From Selaginella moellendorffii (lineage: Eukaryota > Streptophyta > Lycopodiopsida > Selaginellales > Selaginellaceae), in NCBI RefSeq assembly GCF_000143415.4, contig NW_003314278.1, positions 264,371 through 328,370 on the forward strand: a DNA stretch of 64,000 nucleotides. Reading direction: 5' to 3'. Positions within the stretch are counted from its first letter, which is position 1; the number at the start of each line of letters is the position of its first letter. Under the pieces are notes generated by a model. That model worked only from the letters and a program-made list of their open reading frames with translations, was not told where the DNA came from and ran no database searches. A program made the translations under genes and the position numbers. This document shows positions 43,149 through 53,423 of the stretch, piece after piece.

Positions 43149-44639
43149 ATGGGTTCTTCTACTGGTGCCGAGGGGCTCGCTCCTCACGCAGCGGTTCTTC
43201 CCATTCCAACGCTACGCCACATCACTCCATTCCTCCATCTCTCCAGAGCTCTGGCCTCGCGAGGCTTCGTCATAACTTTCATCAACACGGAGGGCAACCA
43301 CAGGGACTTGAAGGACATCGTTTCACAGGAGGAGAGCTTTGGCTATGGCGGCGGCATTCGCTTCGAGACGGTCCCGGGCATCCAAGCGAGCGACGTCGAC
43401 TTCGCGGTCCCGGAGAAGCGGGGGATGTTGTCCGAGGCAGTGATGGAGATGCAGGCTCCAGTGGAAAGCTTGCTCATCAGGAACATGGCCAGAGACGATG
43501 ATCTCGTTCCTCCGGTCTCGTGCTTCATCTCGGATATGTTCCCGTGGTCCGCGGAAGTAGCAAGAAGGACTGGAATCCCAGAGGTCAAGTTCTGGATCGC
43601 CAGTGCCTCTTGCGTTTTGCTCGATTGCTCGTTTCCGCGAATGCTGGAGAAGGGAGACGTTCCAGTCCAAGGTAAAGCTTCTTTCTTCTTTTTTATTTGT
43701 CCTTCTTTCGAGAAGCACTAACGTGTTCCGCCAGATCGTTCCATTGAAAAGTACATCACTTACGTAGACGGCTTGTCACCACTGCCAATCTGGGGCCTCC
43801 CGCGCGACCTTTCTGCCATTGACGAATCAAGATTCGCTGGCAGATACGCTAGAGCCAAGAGCTTCGCCACAACGTCGTGGGTTTTGGTCAACTCGTTCGA
43901 AGAACTCGAGGGCAGTGCCACCTTCCAAGCCCTCCGAGACATCTCTCCCAAAGCAATCGCTGTGGGTCCTCTTTTCACCATGGCCCCCGGCTGCAACAAG
44001 GCAAGCTTGTGGAAGGAAGACACCGAGAGTTTATCCTGGCTCGGCAAGCAAAGTCCCGGCTCGGTTCTCTACATTTCCTTGGGCACCATCGCGACTCTCA
44101 GCTTCGATCAGTTCAAGGAGTTCTCCGAGGGACTGAGGCTTCTCCAGCGTCCGTTTATCTGGGCCATCCGACCCAAGTCGGTCGCCGGCATGGAGCCCGA
44201 GTTCCTGGAGCGTTTCAAGGAGGCCGTGAGGAGCTTTGGACTGGTTGTGAGCCGGGCTCCTCAGGTGGACATCCTCCGCCACCCTTCCACGGCTGGATTT
44301 CTCAGTCACTGCGGCTGGAACTCCATCCTCGAGAGCGTAGCATCCGCGGTGCCCATGCTTTGCTGGCCGTGCGTCGCGGAGCAGAATCTAAACTGCAAGT
44401 TGATAGTGGAGGACTGGAAGATCGGTCTCAAGTTCTCGTGCGTGACCATGCCGGATCCTCCCGAGGTGATGGCGAGGGACGAGTTTGTGGAGGTGGTGGA
44501 GCGATTCATGGGAACTGACAGTGAGCATTTGAGGATTAACGTGAAGAAGCTGAGCGAGGAGGCTCGTAGAGCAGTGTCTAGTGGTGGCTCCTCATATGAA
44601 AACCTGGAGAGATTTGCTCAAGCAGTGAAAATTTCCTAA
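43149..44639 (+). CDS. Type-A UGT, unit 3, with substituted active-site positions
   Basis: Exons 43149-43671 and 43735-44639, 475 residues, frame intact. Two changes affect conserved sites. QGH near the N-terminus is LRH (43212-43220; the His remains). The first residue of the PSPG box, an almost invariant Trp that stacks on the uracil of UDP-sugar, is Arg (CGG, 44253-44255; RAPQ for WAPQ). The remainder of the donor box (SHCGWNSILES ... CVAEQ) is normal. The protein is probably expressed-looking but impaired or altered in donor use (inference). A 63-bp intron separates the exons. Confidence 0.9.
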
Positions 44640-44747
44640 ACTTCAATCCAAAGCTAAGAGAAAACTTCAAAGCATCTACTCTATTCAAGAATATACTACA
44701 GTTCTTTCTCTCTCTCTCTGAAGATAAGCACGCGCTTTGCGCGTATA

Positions 44748-45600
44748 ATGGGTTCCAAGGTCAATGTTGTCGCAATTCCTCTCCCAGCTCAAGGCCACAT
44801 CTCTCCACTCTTGCATCTCTGCCAAGCTCTCACTTTCATCCTTTGGGGGATGCTATCTCCGAAACACACAACCATGAGGGAATGTGCTGGACTTTGTCAC
44901 GTGCAAGAACCCATGGCCAATGTGCTAGTGTAGACTCCAAGGTGATGCCTTATGTCAGAAACTGATGCAAAAAGAAGAAACTAAAGAAAAACAAAAAAAA
45001 TAATAATAAGAAGAAAGAGAGTGTAAAGTTCTGGAGTCAAAAGGGAACCATATGAGGAAATTTGATAAAAGAACTAAACACTAAAAAATGGAAAAACAAA
45101 AAGTGAAAAAAACTAAAGAGCAAGGAACAGCTTAAAGAAGAGCTCTAGAGGCCAGTTATAATGGCCATTTGTCTCAAGTTGGTCCCTGGCATAGAGCCTG
45201 AGTTCCTGGAGGCTTTCAAGGCTCTCCTTGAAAGTGATCAGCTTTGGACTGGTTGTGAGCTGGGCTCCTCAACCGGAAATCCTCCAGCATCCTTCCACAG
45301 GCTGCGAGAGTGTATCTTCAGCAGTGCCAATCCTTTGCTGGTCATGAGTTGCCGAGCAGAATCTCAACTGCAAGCTTATAGTGGAAAACTGGAAGATCGA
45401 TCTTAAGTTCTCACCCATGAGAGATCCTTGCAAGGTGGTGGCAGGGATGAGTTTGTGGAGGTGGTGGAGCAACTCATGGGAGCTGAGAGTGGCGATTCCT
45501 TTAGATGTAATGTGAAGGAGCTCAGCGAGGCTGCTCAGGGAGCAACAGTGAAAGAAGTCAAGATCTTCATATGAAAGTTTGGACAAGTTTGTCAAGTTTC
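44748..45600 (+). pseudogene. Type-B chimeric UGT relic, copy 3
   Basis: As copy 1, with the QGHISP start retained, an A-rich middle (about 44960-45130) and a frameshifted 35989-like 3' half. Nearly the same sequence as copy 4, 2801 bp to the right. Confidence 0.85.
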
Positions 45601-45949
45601 ATAAGGTAATTTATATCCAATGCCGCAGCTGGTGGCAGGACGATCATCGGGCATGAGGGCGGGGCCAATGCACAGACAGACCAACCACCAAGAGCACATA
45701 AAGATGATACTTGAAAGTGTATAGGTTGGTGGAAGTGTTATTTTCCTTCCCAAAGAAATAGATGGCGTAATCAAGAGGAGTAAAACATTCCTGAAGGAGA
45801 ACACTAGATTAAAACCTTTGCAAAACGCACTGATTCTTAAGCTCAGCCTTGGAGCGATTTCAAGCTTATCCAGAAAAGGTATTGTGAGAAACGGCAGCAC
45901 CTTCCAGAGCACTCACGAAGTAAGCTTGAATTTTCTTTGTTCTTCGTCA

Positions 45950-47440
45950 ATGGGTTCTTCTACTGGTGCCGAGGGGCTCGCTCCTCACGCAGCGGTTCTT
46001 CCCATTCCAACGCTACGCCACATCACTCCATTCCTCCATCTCTCCAGAGCTCTGGCCTCGCGAGGCTTCGTCATAACTTTCATCAACACGGAGGGCAACC
46101 ACAGGGACCTGAAGGACATCGTTTCACAGGAGGAGAGCTTTGGCTATGGCGGCGGCATTCGCTTCGAGACGGTCCCGGGCATCCAAGCGAGCGACGTCGA
46201 CTTCGCGGTCCCGGAGAAGCGGGGGATGTTCTCCGAGGCAGTGATGGAGATGCAGGCTCCAGTGGAAAGCTTGCTCATCAGGAACATGGCCAGAGACGAT
46301 GATCTCGTTCCTCCGGTCTCGTGCTTCATCTCGGATATGTTCCCGTGGTCCGCGGAAGTAGCAAGAAGGACTGGAATCCCAGAGGTCAAGTTCTGGATCG
46401 CCAGTGCCTCTTGCGTTTTGCTCGATTGCTCGTTTCCGCGAATGCTGGAGAAGGGAGACGTTCCAGTCCAAGGTAAAGCTTCTTTCTTCTTTTTTATTTG
46501 TCCTTCTTTCGAGAAGCACTAACGTGTTCCGCCAGATCGTTCCATTGAAAAGTACATCACTTACGTAGACGGCTTGTCACCACTGCCAATCTGGGGCCTC
46601 CCGCGCGACCTTTCTGCCATTGACGAATCAAGATTCGCTGGCAGATACGCTAGAGCCAAGAGCTTCGCCACAACGTCGTGGGTTTTGGTCAACTCGTTCG
46701 AAGAACTCGAGGGCAGTGCCACCTTCCAAGCCCTCCGAGACATCTCTCCCAAAGCAATCGCTGTGGGTCCTCTTTTCACCATGGCCCCCGGCTGCAACAA
46801 GGCAAGCTTGTGGAAGGAAGACACCGAGAGTTTATCCTGGCTCGGCAAGCAAAGTCCCGGCTCGGTTCTCTACATTTCCTTGGGCACCATCGCGACTCTC
46901 AGCTTCGATCAGTTCAAGGAGTTCTCCGAGGGACTGAGGCTTCTCCAGCGTCCGTTTATCTGGGCCATCCGACCCAAGTCGGTCGCCGGCATGGAGCCCG
47001 AGTTCCTGGAGCGTTTCAAGGAGGCCGTGAGGAGCTTTGGACTGGTTGTGAGCCGGGCTCCTCAGGTGGACATCCTCCGCCACCCTTCCACGGCTGGATT
47101 TCTCAGTCACTGCGGCTGGAACTCCATCCTCGAGAGCGTAGCATCCGCGGTGCCCATGCTTTGCTGGCCGTGCGTCGCGGAGCAGAATCTAAACTGCAAG
47201 TTGATAGTGGAGGACTGGAAGATCGGTCTCAAGTTCTCGTGCGTGACCATGCCGGATCCTCCCGAGGTGATGGCGAGGGACGAGTTTGTGGAGGTGGTGG
47301 AGCGATTCATGGGAACTGACAGTGAGCATTTGAGGATTAACGTGAAGAAGCTGAGCGAGGAGGCTCGTAGAGCAGTGTCTAGTGGTGGCTCCTCATATGA
47401 AAACCTGGAGAGATTTGCTCAAGCAGTGAAAATTTCCTAA
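45950..47440 (+). CDS. Type-A UGT, unit 4, near-identical twin of unit 3
   Basis: Exons 45950-46472 and 46536-47440, 475 residues. It carries the same LRH (46013-46021) and PSPG Trp-to-Arg (CGG, 47054-47056) changes as unit 3. By eye the two coding regions differ at only a couple of bases (for example Leu to Phe in RGMFSEAV), so the duplication followed those mutations. Could be a true recent duplication or an assembly duplication of one locus. Confidence 0.9.
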
Positions 47441-47548
47441 ACTTCAATCCAAAGCTAAGAGAAAACTTCAAAGCATCTACTCTATTCAAGAATATACTAC
47501 AGTTCTTTCTCTCTTTCTCTGAAGATAAGCACGCGCTTTGCGCGTATA

Positions 47549-48400
47549 ATGGGTTCCAAGGTCAATGTTGTCGCAATTCCTCTCCCAGCTCAAGGCCACA
47601 TCTCTCCACTCTTGCATCTCTGCCAAGCTCTCACTTTCATCCTTTGGGGGATGCTATCTCCAAAACACACAACCATGAGGGAATGTGCTGGACTTTGTCA
47701 CGTGCAAGAACCCATGGCCAATGTGCTAGTGTAGACTCCAAGGTGATGCCTTATGTCAGAAACTGATGCAAAAAGAAGAAACTAAAGAAAAACAAAAAAA
47801 ATAATAATAAGAAGAAAGAGAGTGTAAAGTTCTGGAGTCAAAAGGGAACCATATGAGGAAATTTGATAAAAGAACTAAACACTAAAAAATGGAAAAACAA
47901 AAAGTGAAAAAAACTAAAGAGCAAGGAACAGCTTAAAGAAGAGCTCTAGAGGCCAGTTATAATGGCCATTTGTCTCAAGTTGGTCCCTGGCATAGAGCCT
48001 GAGTTCCTGGAGGCTTTCAAGGCTCTCCTTGAAAGTGATCAGCTTTGGACTGGTTGTGAGCTGGGCTCCTCAACCGGAAATCCTCCAGCATCCTTCCACA
48101 GGCTGCGAGAGTGTATCTTCAGCAGTGCCAATCCTTTGCTGGTCATGAGTTGCCGAGCAGAATCTCAACTGCAAGCTTATAGTGGAAAACTGGAAGATCG
48201 ATCTTAAGTTCTCACCCATGAGAGATCCTTGCAAGGTGGTGGCAGGGACGAGTTTGTGGAGGTGGTGGAGCAGCTCATGGGAGCTGAGAATGGCGATTCC
48301 TTTAGATGTAATGTGAAGGAGCTCAGCGAGGCTGCTCAGGGAGCAACAGTGAAAGAAGGCAGGATCTTCATATGAAAGTTTGGACAAGTTCGTCAAGTTT
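47549..48400 (+). pseudogene. Type-B chimeric UGT relic, copy 4
   Basis: Same architecture as copy 3; small differences (CT-tract TTTCTCTCTTTCTCTG before the start; GGCAGGATCTTCATATGA at the end) distinguish it. Premature stop after 61 codons. Confidence 0.85.
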
Positions 48401-48714
48401 CATAAGGTAATTTATATCCAATGCCGCAGCTGGTGGCAGGACGATCATCGGGTATGAGGGCGGGGCCAATGCACAGACAGACCAACCACCAAGAGCACAT
48501 AAAGATGATACTTGAAAGTGTATAGGTTGGTGGAAGTGTTATTTTCCTTCCCAAAGAAATAGATGGCATAATCAAGAGGACTAAAAAATTCCTGAAGGAG
48601 AACACTAGAATAAAACCTTTGCAAAACGCACTGATTCTTAAGCTCAGCCTTGGAGCCAGAAAGAAACGGCAGCACCTTCATGAAGTAAGCTTGAATTTCC
48701 TTTGTTCTTCGTCA

Positions 48715-50254
48715 ATGGGTTCTTCTACTGGTGCCGAGGGGCTCGCTCCTCACGCAGCGGTTCTTCCCATTCCAACTCTAGGCCACATCACTCCATTCCT
48801 CCATCTCTCTAGAGCTCTGGCCTCGCGAGGCTTCGTCATAACTTTTATCAACACGGAGGGCAACCACAGGGACTTGAAGGACATCGTTTCACAGGAGGAG
48901 AGCTTTGGCTCTGGTGGCAGCATTCGTTTCGAGACGGTCCCCGGGGTCCAAACGAGCGAGGCCGACTTCACGGCCCCGGAGACGCGGCCAATGTTCTTCG
49001 AGGCATTGATGGCGATGCAGGGTCCAGTGGAGAGCTTGCTCGTCAGGAGCATGGCAAGAGACGATGATCTCGTTCCTCCGGTCTCATGCTTCATCTCGGA
49101 TATGTTGTTCCCGTGGTCCACGGAAGTACCCAGAAGGATCGGAATCCCAGAGGTCAAGTTCTGGGTCGCCAGTGCTTCTTGCGTTTTGCTCTACTCCTCG
49201 TATCCCCAAATGCTGGAGAAGGGAGACATTCCAGTCCAAGGTAAAGCTGCTTTCTTCTTTTTTATTTTTCCTTCTTTCGAGAAGCACTGACGTCCATATA
49301 CGTGTTCCACCAGATCGTTCCATTGAGAAGCGCATAACTTACGTAGACGGCTTGTCACCACTACCAATGTGGAGCCTCCCGGGCGACTTTTCTGCCAGTG
49401 ACGACGACCCGGGATTCGCTCGCGGATACGCCAGAGCCAAGAGCTTCGCCACAACGTCGTGGGTTTTGGTCAACTCGTTCGAAGAACTCGAGGGCAGTGC
49501 CACCTTCCAAGCTCTCCGAGACATCTCTCCCAAAGCAATCGCAGTGGGTCCACTTTCCACCATGGTCCCCGGCTCCAGCAATGCAAGCTTGTGGACGGAA
49601 GACACCGAGAGTTTATCCTGGCTCGGCAAGCAAAGTCCCGGCTCGGTTCTCTACATTTCCTTGGGCACCATCGCGACTCTCAGCTTCGATCAGTTCAAGG
49701 AGTTCTCCGAGGGACTGAGGCTTCTCCAGCGTCCGTTTATCTGGGCCATCCGACCCAAGTCGGTCGCCGGTATGGAGCCCGAGTTCCTGGAGCGTTTCAA
49801 GGAGACCGTGAGGAGCTTTGGACTGGTTGTGAGCTGGGCTCCTCAGGTGGACATCCTCCGCCACCCTTCCACGGCTGGATTTCTCAGTCACTGCGGCTGG
49901 AACTCCATCCTCGAGAGCGTAGCATCCGCGGTGCCCATGCTTTGCTGGCCGTGCGTCGCGGAGCAGAATCTAAACTGCAAGCTAATAGTGGAGGACTGGA
50001 AGATCGGTCTCAAGTTCTCGCGCGTGGCCATGCCGGATCCTCACGAGGTGGGGGTAGCGAGGGACGAGTTTGTGGAGGTGGTGGTAGCGAGGGACGAGTT
50101 TGTGGAGGTGGTGGAGCGATTCATGGGTGCTGACAGTGAGCATTTGAGGATTAACATCAAGAAGCTGAGCGAGGAGGCTCGTAGAGCAGTGTCTAGAGGT
50201 GGCTCCTCGTATGAAAACCTGGAGAGATTTGCTCAAGCAGTGAAAACTTCCTAA
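48715..50254 (+). CDS. Type-A UDP-glycosyltransferase, unit 5, with internal 30-bp duplication
   Basis: Exons 48715-49240 and 49314-50254, 488 residues. LGH replaces QGH near the N-terminus, while the PSPG box is intact (WAPQVDILRH start). The acceptor half is the most divergent of the five (SIRFETVPGVQTSEADFTAP, DMLFPWSTEVPRRIG, YSSYPQMLEK) and the linker reads DDDPGFARGY, closer to the type-D genes. A perfect 30-bp tandem duplication at 50054-50083/50084-50113 doubles VARDEFVEVV in the C-terminal domain without breaking the frame. It is followed by a type-C gene instead of a B relic. Confidence 0.92.
50054..50113 (+). repeat. 30-bp in-frame tandem duplication
   Basis: GTAGCGAGGGACGAGTTTGT... 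occurs twice head to tail (50054-50083 and 50084-50113), encoding VARDEFVEVV twice. None of the other type-A genes has it. Confidence 0.95.
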
Positions 50255-50351
50255 ACTTTGATCCAAAGTCAACTCTATTCAAGAATATACTACCCTCGAT
50301 ATACTTCTTTCTCTCTCTCTCTCAAGATTGGATTGGAAAGACGAGATAAGC

Positions 50352-50366
50352 ACGCGCGTTGCGCGT
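50352..50366 (+). promoter_or_regulatory. Leader hairpin just before the type-C start codon
   Basis: ACGCGC-GTT-GCGCGT ends three bases before the ATG at 50370. The same stem (loop TTT) precedes each type-B relic (39200-39214, 41940-41954, 44730-44744, 47531-47545, 59713-59727) and the second type-C copy (61149-61163). All sit after a CT-rich microsatellite and AAGATAAGC or GAGATAAGC. Confidence 0.7.
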
Positions 50367-50369
50367 ATA

Positions 50370-51813
50370 ATGGGTTCCAAGATCACACCTCATGTTGTCG
50401 CCGTTCCTCTCCCAGCTCAAGGCCACATCTCTCCACTCTTGCATCTCTGCCAAGCTCTCGCTTCTCATGGATCCATCCTCATCACTTTCGTCAACACGGA
50501 GGCCAATCAAGACAGCATCAAGGAAATGCTGGGAGATGGCGTCGAGGGCATTCGCTTCGAGACCTTCCCCGGGCTGGAGGCGGCTTACCACGGCCTCGAC
50601 TTGACCCAGCTCGAGAATCGCCAGATCTTCTACCGGGCTATGGTCGACATGGAAGCGCCAGTGGAGAGGCTGCTACGAGAGAAGATCATCGCCAAGGGCC
50701 CCCCTGTTTCGTGCATCGTCTCCGAGTTGTTCCCCTGGATGAGAGATCTGGCGGCCAGAATCGGAGTTCCAAGCGTTTACTTCTGGCCTACGAGTGCTGC
50801 TTGTGTTCTTCTGGATTTTTCCATTCCCTTGCTCTTGGAGAGAGGAGACATACCCGTCGAAGGTATGATTATCAACCATGGTTCCTTACTTATTTTCTTT
50901 TCCATGGTTTCTTCCAGATTTCTCTATGGACAAATCCATCGAGTACGTGCGTGGCTTGTCACCATTGCCTGTGTGGAGTCTTCCCCGGGTTTTTGCTTTC
51001 AGGGATGATCCAAGTTTCACTCGCAGGTACGAGAGGCTAAAAAACATCCCCCAGAATTCTTGGTTCCTGGCCAACACTTTCGAGGAGCTCGAAGGTGGCG
51101 CGCTTGAGGCCGTGAGAGATTACATCCCAAGGATAATACCCATAGGTCCCGCGTTTCTATCTTCACCATCCATGAAAAATGCAAGCCTCTGGAAGGAAGA
51201 CAACGAGTGCTTAGCATGGCTCAACGAGCAAGAAGAAGGATCCGTGCTCTACATAGCTTTTGGTAGCATCGCCACCCTGAGCTTGGAACAAGCTAAAGAG
51301 ATAGCAGCAGGGCTGGAAGAACTCCAGAGGCCATTTCTATGGGGGATTCGTCCAAAGTCTGTGCCGGGTATGGAGCCCGAGTTTCTGGAACCGTTCAAAG
51401 AGAGAGTAAGAAGTTTTGGGCGAGTTATAACTTGGGCTCCCCAGCGAGAAGTTCTCCAGCATGCTTCTATTGGGGGATTTTTCACTCACTGTGGATGGAA
51501 TTCTGTGCTGGAAAGCATGGCTGCTGGTGTGCCTATGATCTGCCACCCTTGCGTTGCGGAACAAAATCTGAATTGCAAGTTGGTGGTGGAAGATTGGAAG
51601 ATTGGATTGCGATATTCCAATGTGGGATCTGGGAAGCTTGTGGTGAGGGATGAATTTCAAAAGGTGGTGAAGAAATTGATGGAAGATGACAATGGTATTG
51701 CGCAATACATGAGGAGTAATGCAAAGAAGCTGAGTGAAGAAGCTAGAAAAGCAGTGTGTGTGGGGGGCTCTTCATACCAAAATCTGGAAAATTTTATCTT
51801 GTCACTAAAATAA
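50370..51813 (+). CDS. Type-C UDP-glycosyltransferase, copy 1
   Basis: Exons 50370-50862 and 50918-51813, 462 residues. PAQGHISPLLHL with catalytic His, SCIVSELFPWM, then a PSPG box starting WAPQREVLQH with THCGWNSVLESM and ending CHPCVAEQ, where His takes the place of the Trp seen in type A (a tolerated variable site in plant UGTs). The C-terminal part is less GC-rich than its type-A neighbours. It ends 27 bp from the stop of the convergent type-D gene, so their 3' UTRs must overlap. Confidence 0.93.
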
Positions 51814-51840
51814 TAATTTTATTCCAATAGTTTGCTTAAT

Positions 51841-53225
51841 TTATGTATGTAAGAAAGTCTTCATTACTTCGGCAAATCTCTCCAGGTTTTCATACGAGGA
51901 GCCACCTCTAGACACAGCTCTATGAGCCTCCTCGCTCAGCTTCTTCACGTTAATCCTCAAATGCTCACTGTCAGCTCCCATGAATCGCTCCACCACCTCC
52001 ACAAACTCGTCCCTCGCCACCACCACGTCGCGAGGATCCGACCTCGTCATGTTCGAGAACTTGAGACCGATCTTCCAGTCCTCCACCACTAGCTTGCAGT
52101 TTAGATTCTGCTCCGCGACGCACGGCCAGCAAAGCATGGGCACCGCGGATGCTACGCTCTCGAGGATGGAGTTCCAGCCGCAGTGACTGAGAAATCCAGC
52201 CGTGGAAGGGTGGCGGAGGATGTCCACCTGAGGAGCCCAGCTCACAACCAGTCCAAAGCTCCTCACGGTCTCCTTGAAACACTCCAGGAACTCGGGCTCC
52301 ATGCCGGTGACCGACTTGGGTCGGATGGCCCAGATAAACGGACGCTGGAGAAGCCTCAGTCCCTCGGAGAACTCCTTGAACTGATCGAAGCTGAGAGTCG
52401 CGATGGTGCCCAAGGAAATGTAGAGAACCGAGCCGGGACTTTGCTTGCCGAGCCAGGATAAACTCTCGCTGTCTTCCTCCCACAGGGCACTGTTGCGTGG
52501 TTCGGAGCCGGGGATCATGGTGAAAACAGGACCCACTGCGATTGTTCTGGGAGAGATGTCTCGGAAAGCTTGGAATGCGGCACTGCCCTCGAGTTCTTCG
52601 AACGAGTTTATCAAAACCCACGAGGTTGTGGCGAAGATCTTGGCTCTAGCGCACTTGCCAGCGAATCCCGGGTCGTCGTCATTGGCAGAAAAGTCGCCCG
52701 GGAGGCTCCACATTGGTAGTGGTGACAAGCCGTCTACGTAAGTTATGCACTTCTCAATGGAACGATCTGGCGGAAGACGTTAGAGCTTCTCGAAAGAAGG
52801 AAAGGGAAAAAAAGAAAGATACCTTGGACTGGAATGTCTCCCTTCTCCAACATTTGCGGAACCGCGCACTCGAGCAAAACGCAAGAGGCACTGGCAGTCC
52901 AGAACTTGACCTCTGGGATTCCAATCCTTCTTGTTACTTCCGCGGACCACGGGAAGAACATATCCGAGATGAAGCACGAGACCGGAGGAACGAGATCATC
53001 GTCTCTGGCCATGTTCCTGATGAGCAAGCTCTCCACTGGAGCCTGCATCTCCATCACTGCCTCGGAGAACATCCGCCGCTTCTCCGGGACCGCCAAGTCG
53101 ACGTCGCTTGCTTGGATGCCCGGGACCGTCTCGAAGCGAATGCCGCCACCACAGCCATAGCTCTCCTTCGAAACGATGTTCTTCAAGTCCCGCTGGTTGC
53201 CCTCCGTGTTGATGAAAGTTATGCC
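51841..53225 (-). pseudogene. Type-D UGT (inverted type-A relative), copy 1, main part, broken by a Copia insertion
   Basis: Minus strand: exon 2 is 52766-51841 and the rest of exon 1 is 53225-52823; the first 125 nt of exon 1 lie beyond the retrotransposon at 57936-57812. Removing the element and one 5-bp target copy leaves an exon 1 of 523 nt, the same as units 1-4, in frame, so the gene was intact until insertion. The PSPG box is intact (WAPQVDILRH, SHCGWNSILES, CVAEQ). The surviving frame now starts inside the LTR. Confidence 0.92.
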
Positions 53226-53378
53226 TGTAGGAATAATGATGAACACGACAAGCAGTCCGAATCGTGATCAGATCTCTGGTGATTTCTGATTTGATTGAAG
53301 TTGTATATATATACAGCCATAAATGAATCAATGCGTGTTGAAGTGAAATTCCGTTGTTCTTGCTCCGCTTTTCTTTCT
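53226..53378 (+). repeat. 5' LTR of Copia element (153 bp)
   Basis: Starts TGTAGGAATAATGATGAACA and ends CCGCTTTTCTTTCT. It matches 57659-57811 base for base as far as I can read. Preceded by ATGCC (53221-53225), the target duplication also found at 57812-57816. It contains a TATATATATACA element about 80 bp in. Confidence 0.93.
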
Positions 53379-53390
53379 TGGTATCGGAGT
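53379..53390 (+). other. Primer-binding site of the Copia element
   Basis: TGGTATCGGAGT immediately follows the LTR; it resembles the complement of the initiator-Met tRNA 3' end (usual form TGGTATCAGAGC) with one internal mismatch. Confidence 0.75.
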
Positions 53391-53423
53391 GCTGGTTTCT
53401 GAACTCTTTCTTCTCCTTTCTTT

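Larger units (their letters stand above)
37619..50254 (+). repeat. Tandem UGT array, five type-A units at about 2.77-kb spacing
   Basis: Type-A start codons at 37619, 40373, 43149, 45950 and 48715 are 2754, 2776, 2801 and 2765 bp apart. Each of the first four units is A gene, then type-B relic, then a spacer with shared words (GGCGGGGCCAATGCACAGAC; AAGATGATACTTGAAAGTGT). Units 3 and 4 are nearly identical over their whole length, including the B relics, and share exact 2801-bp offsets. Confidence 0.95.
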
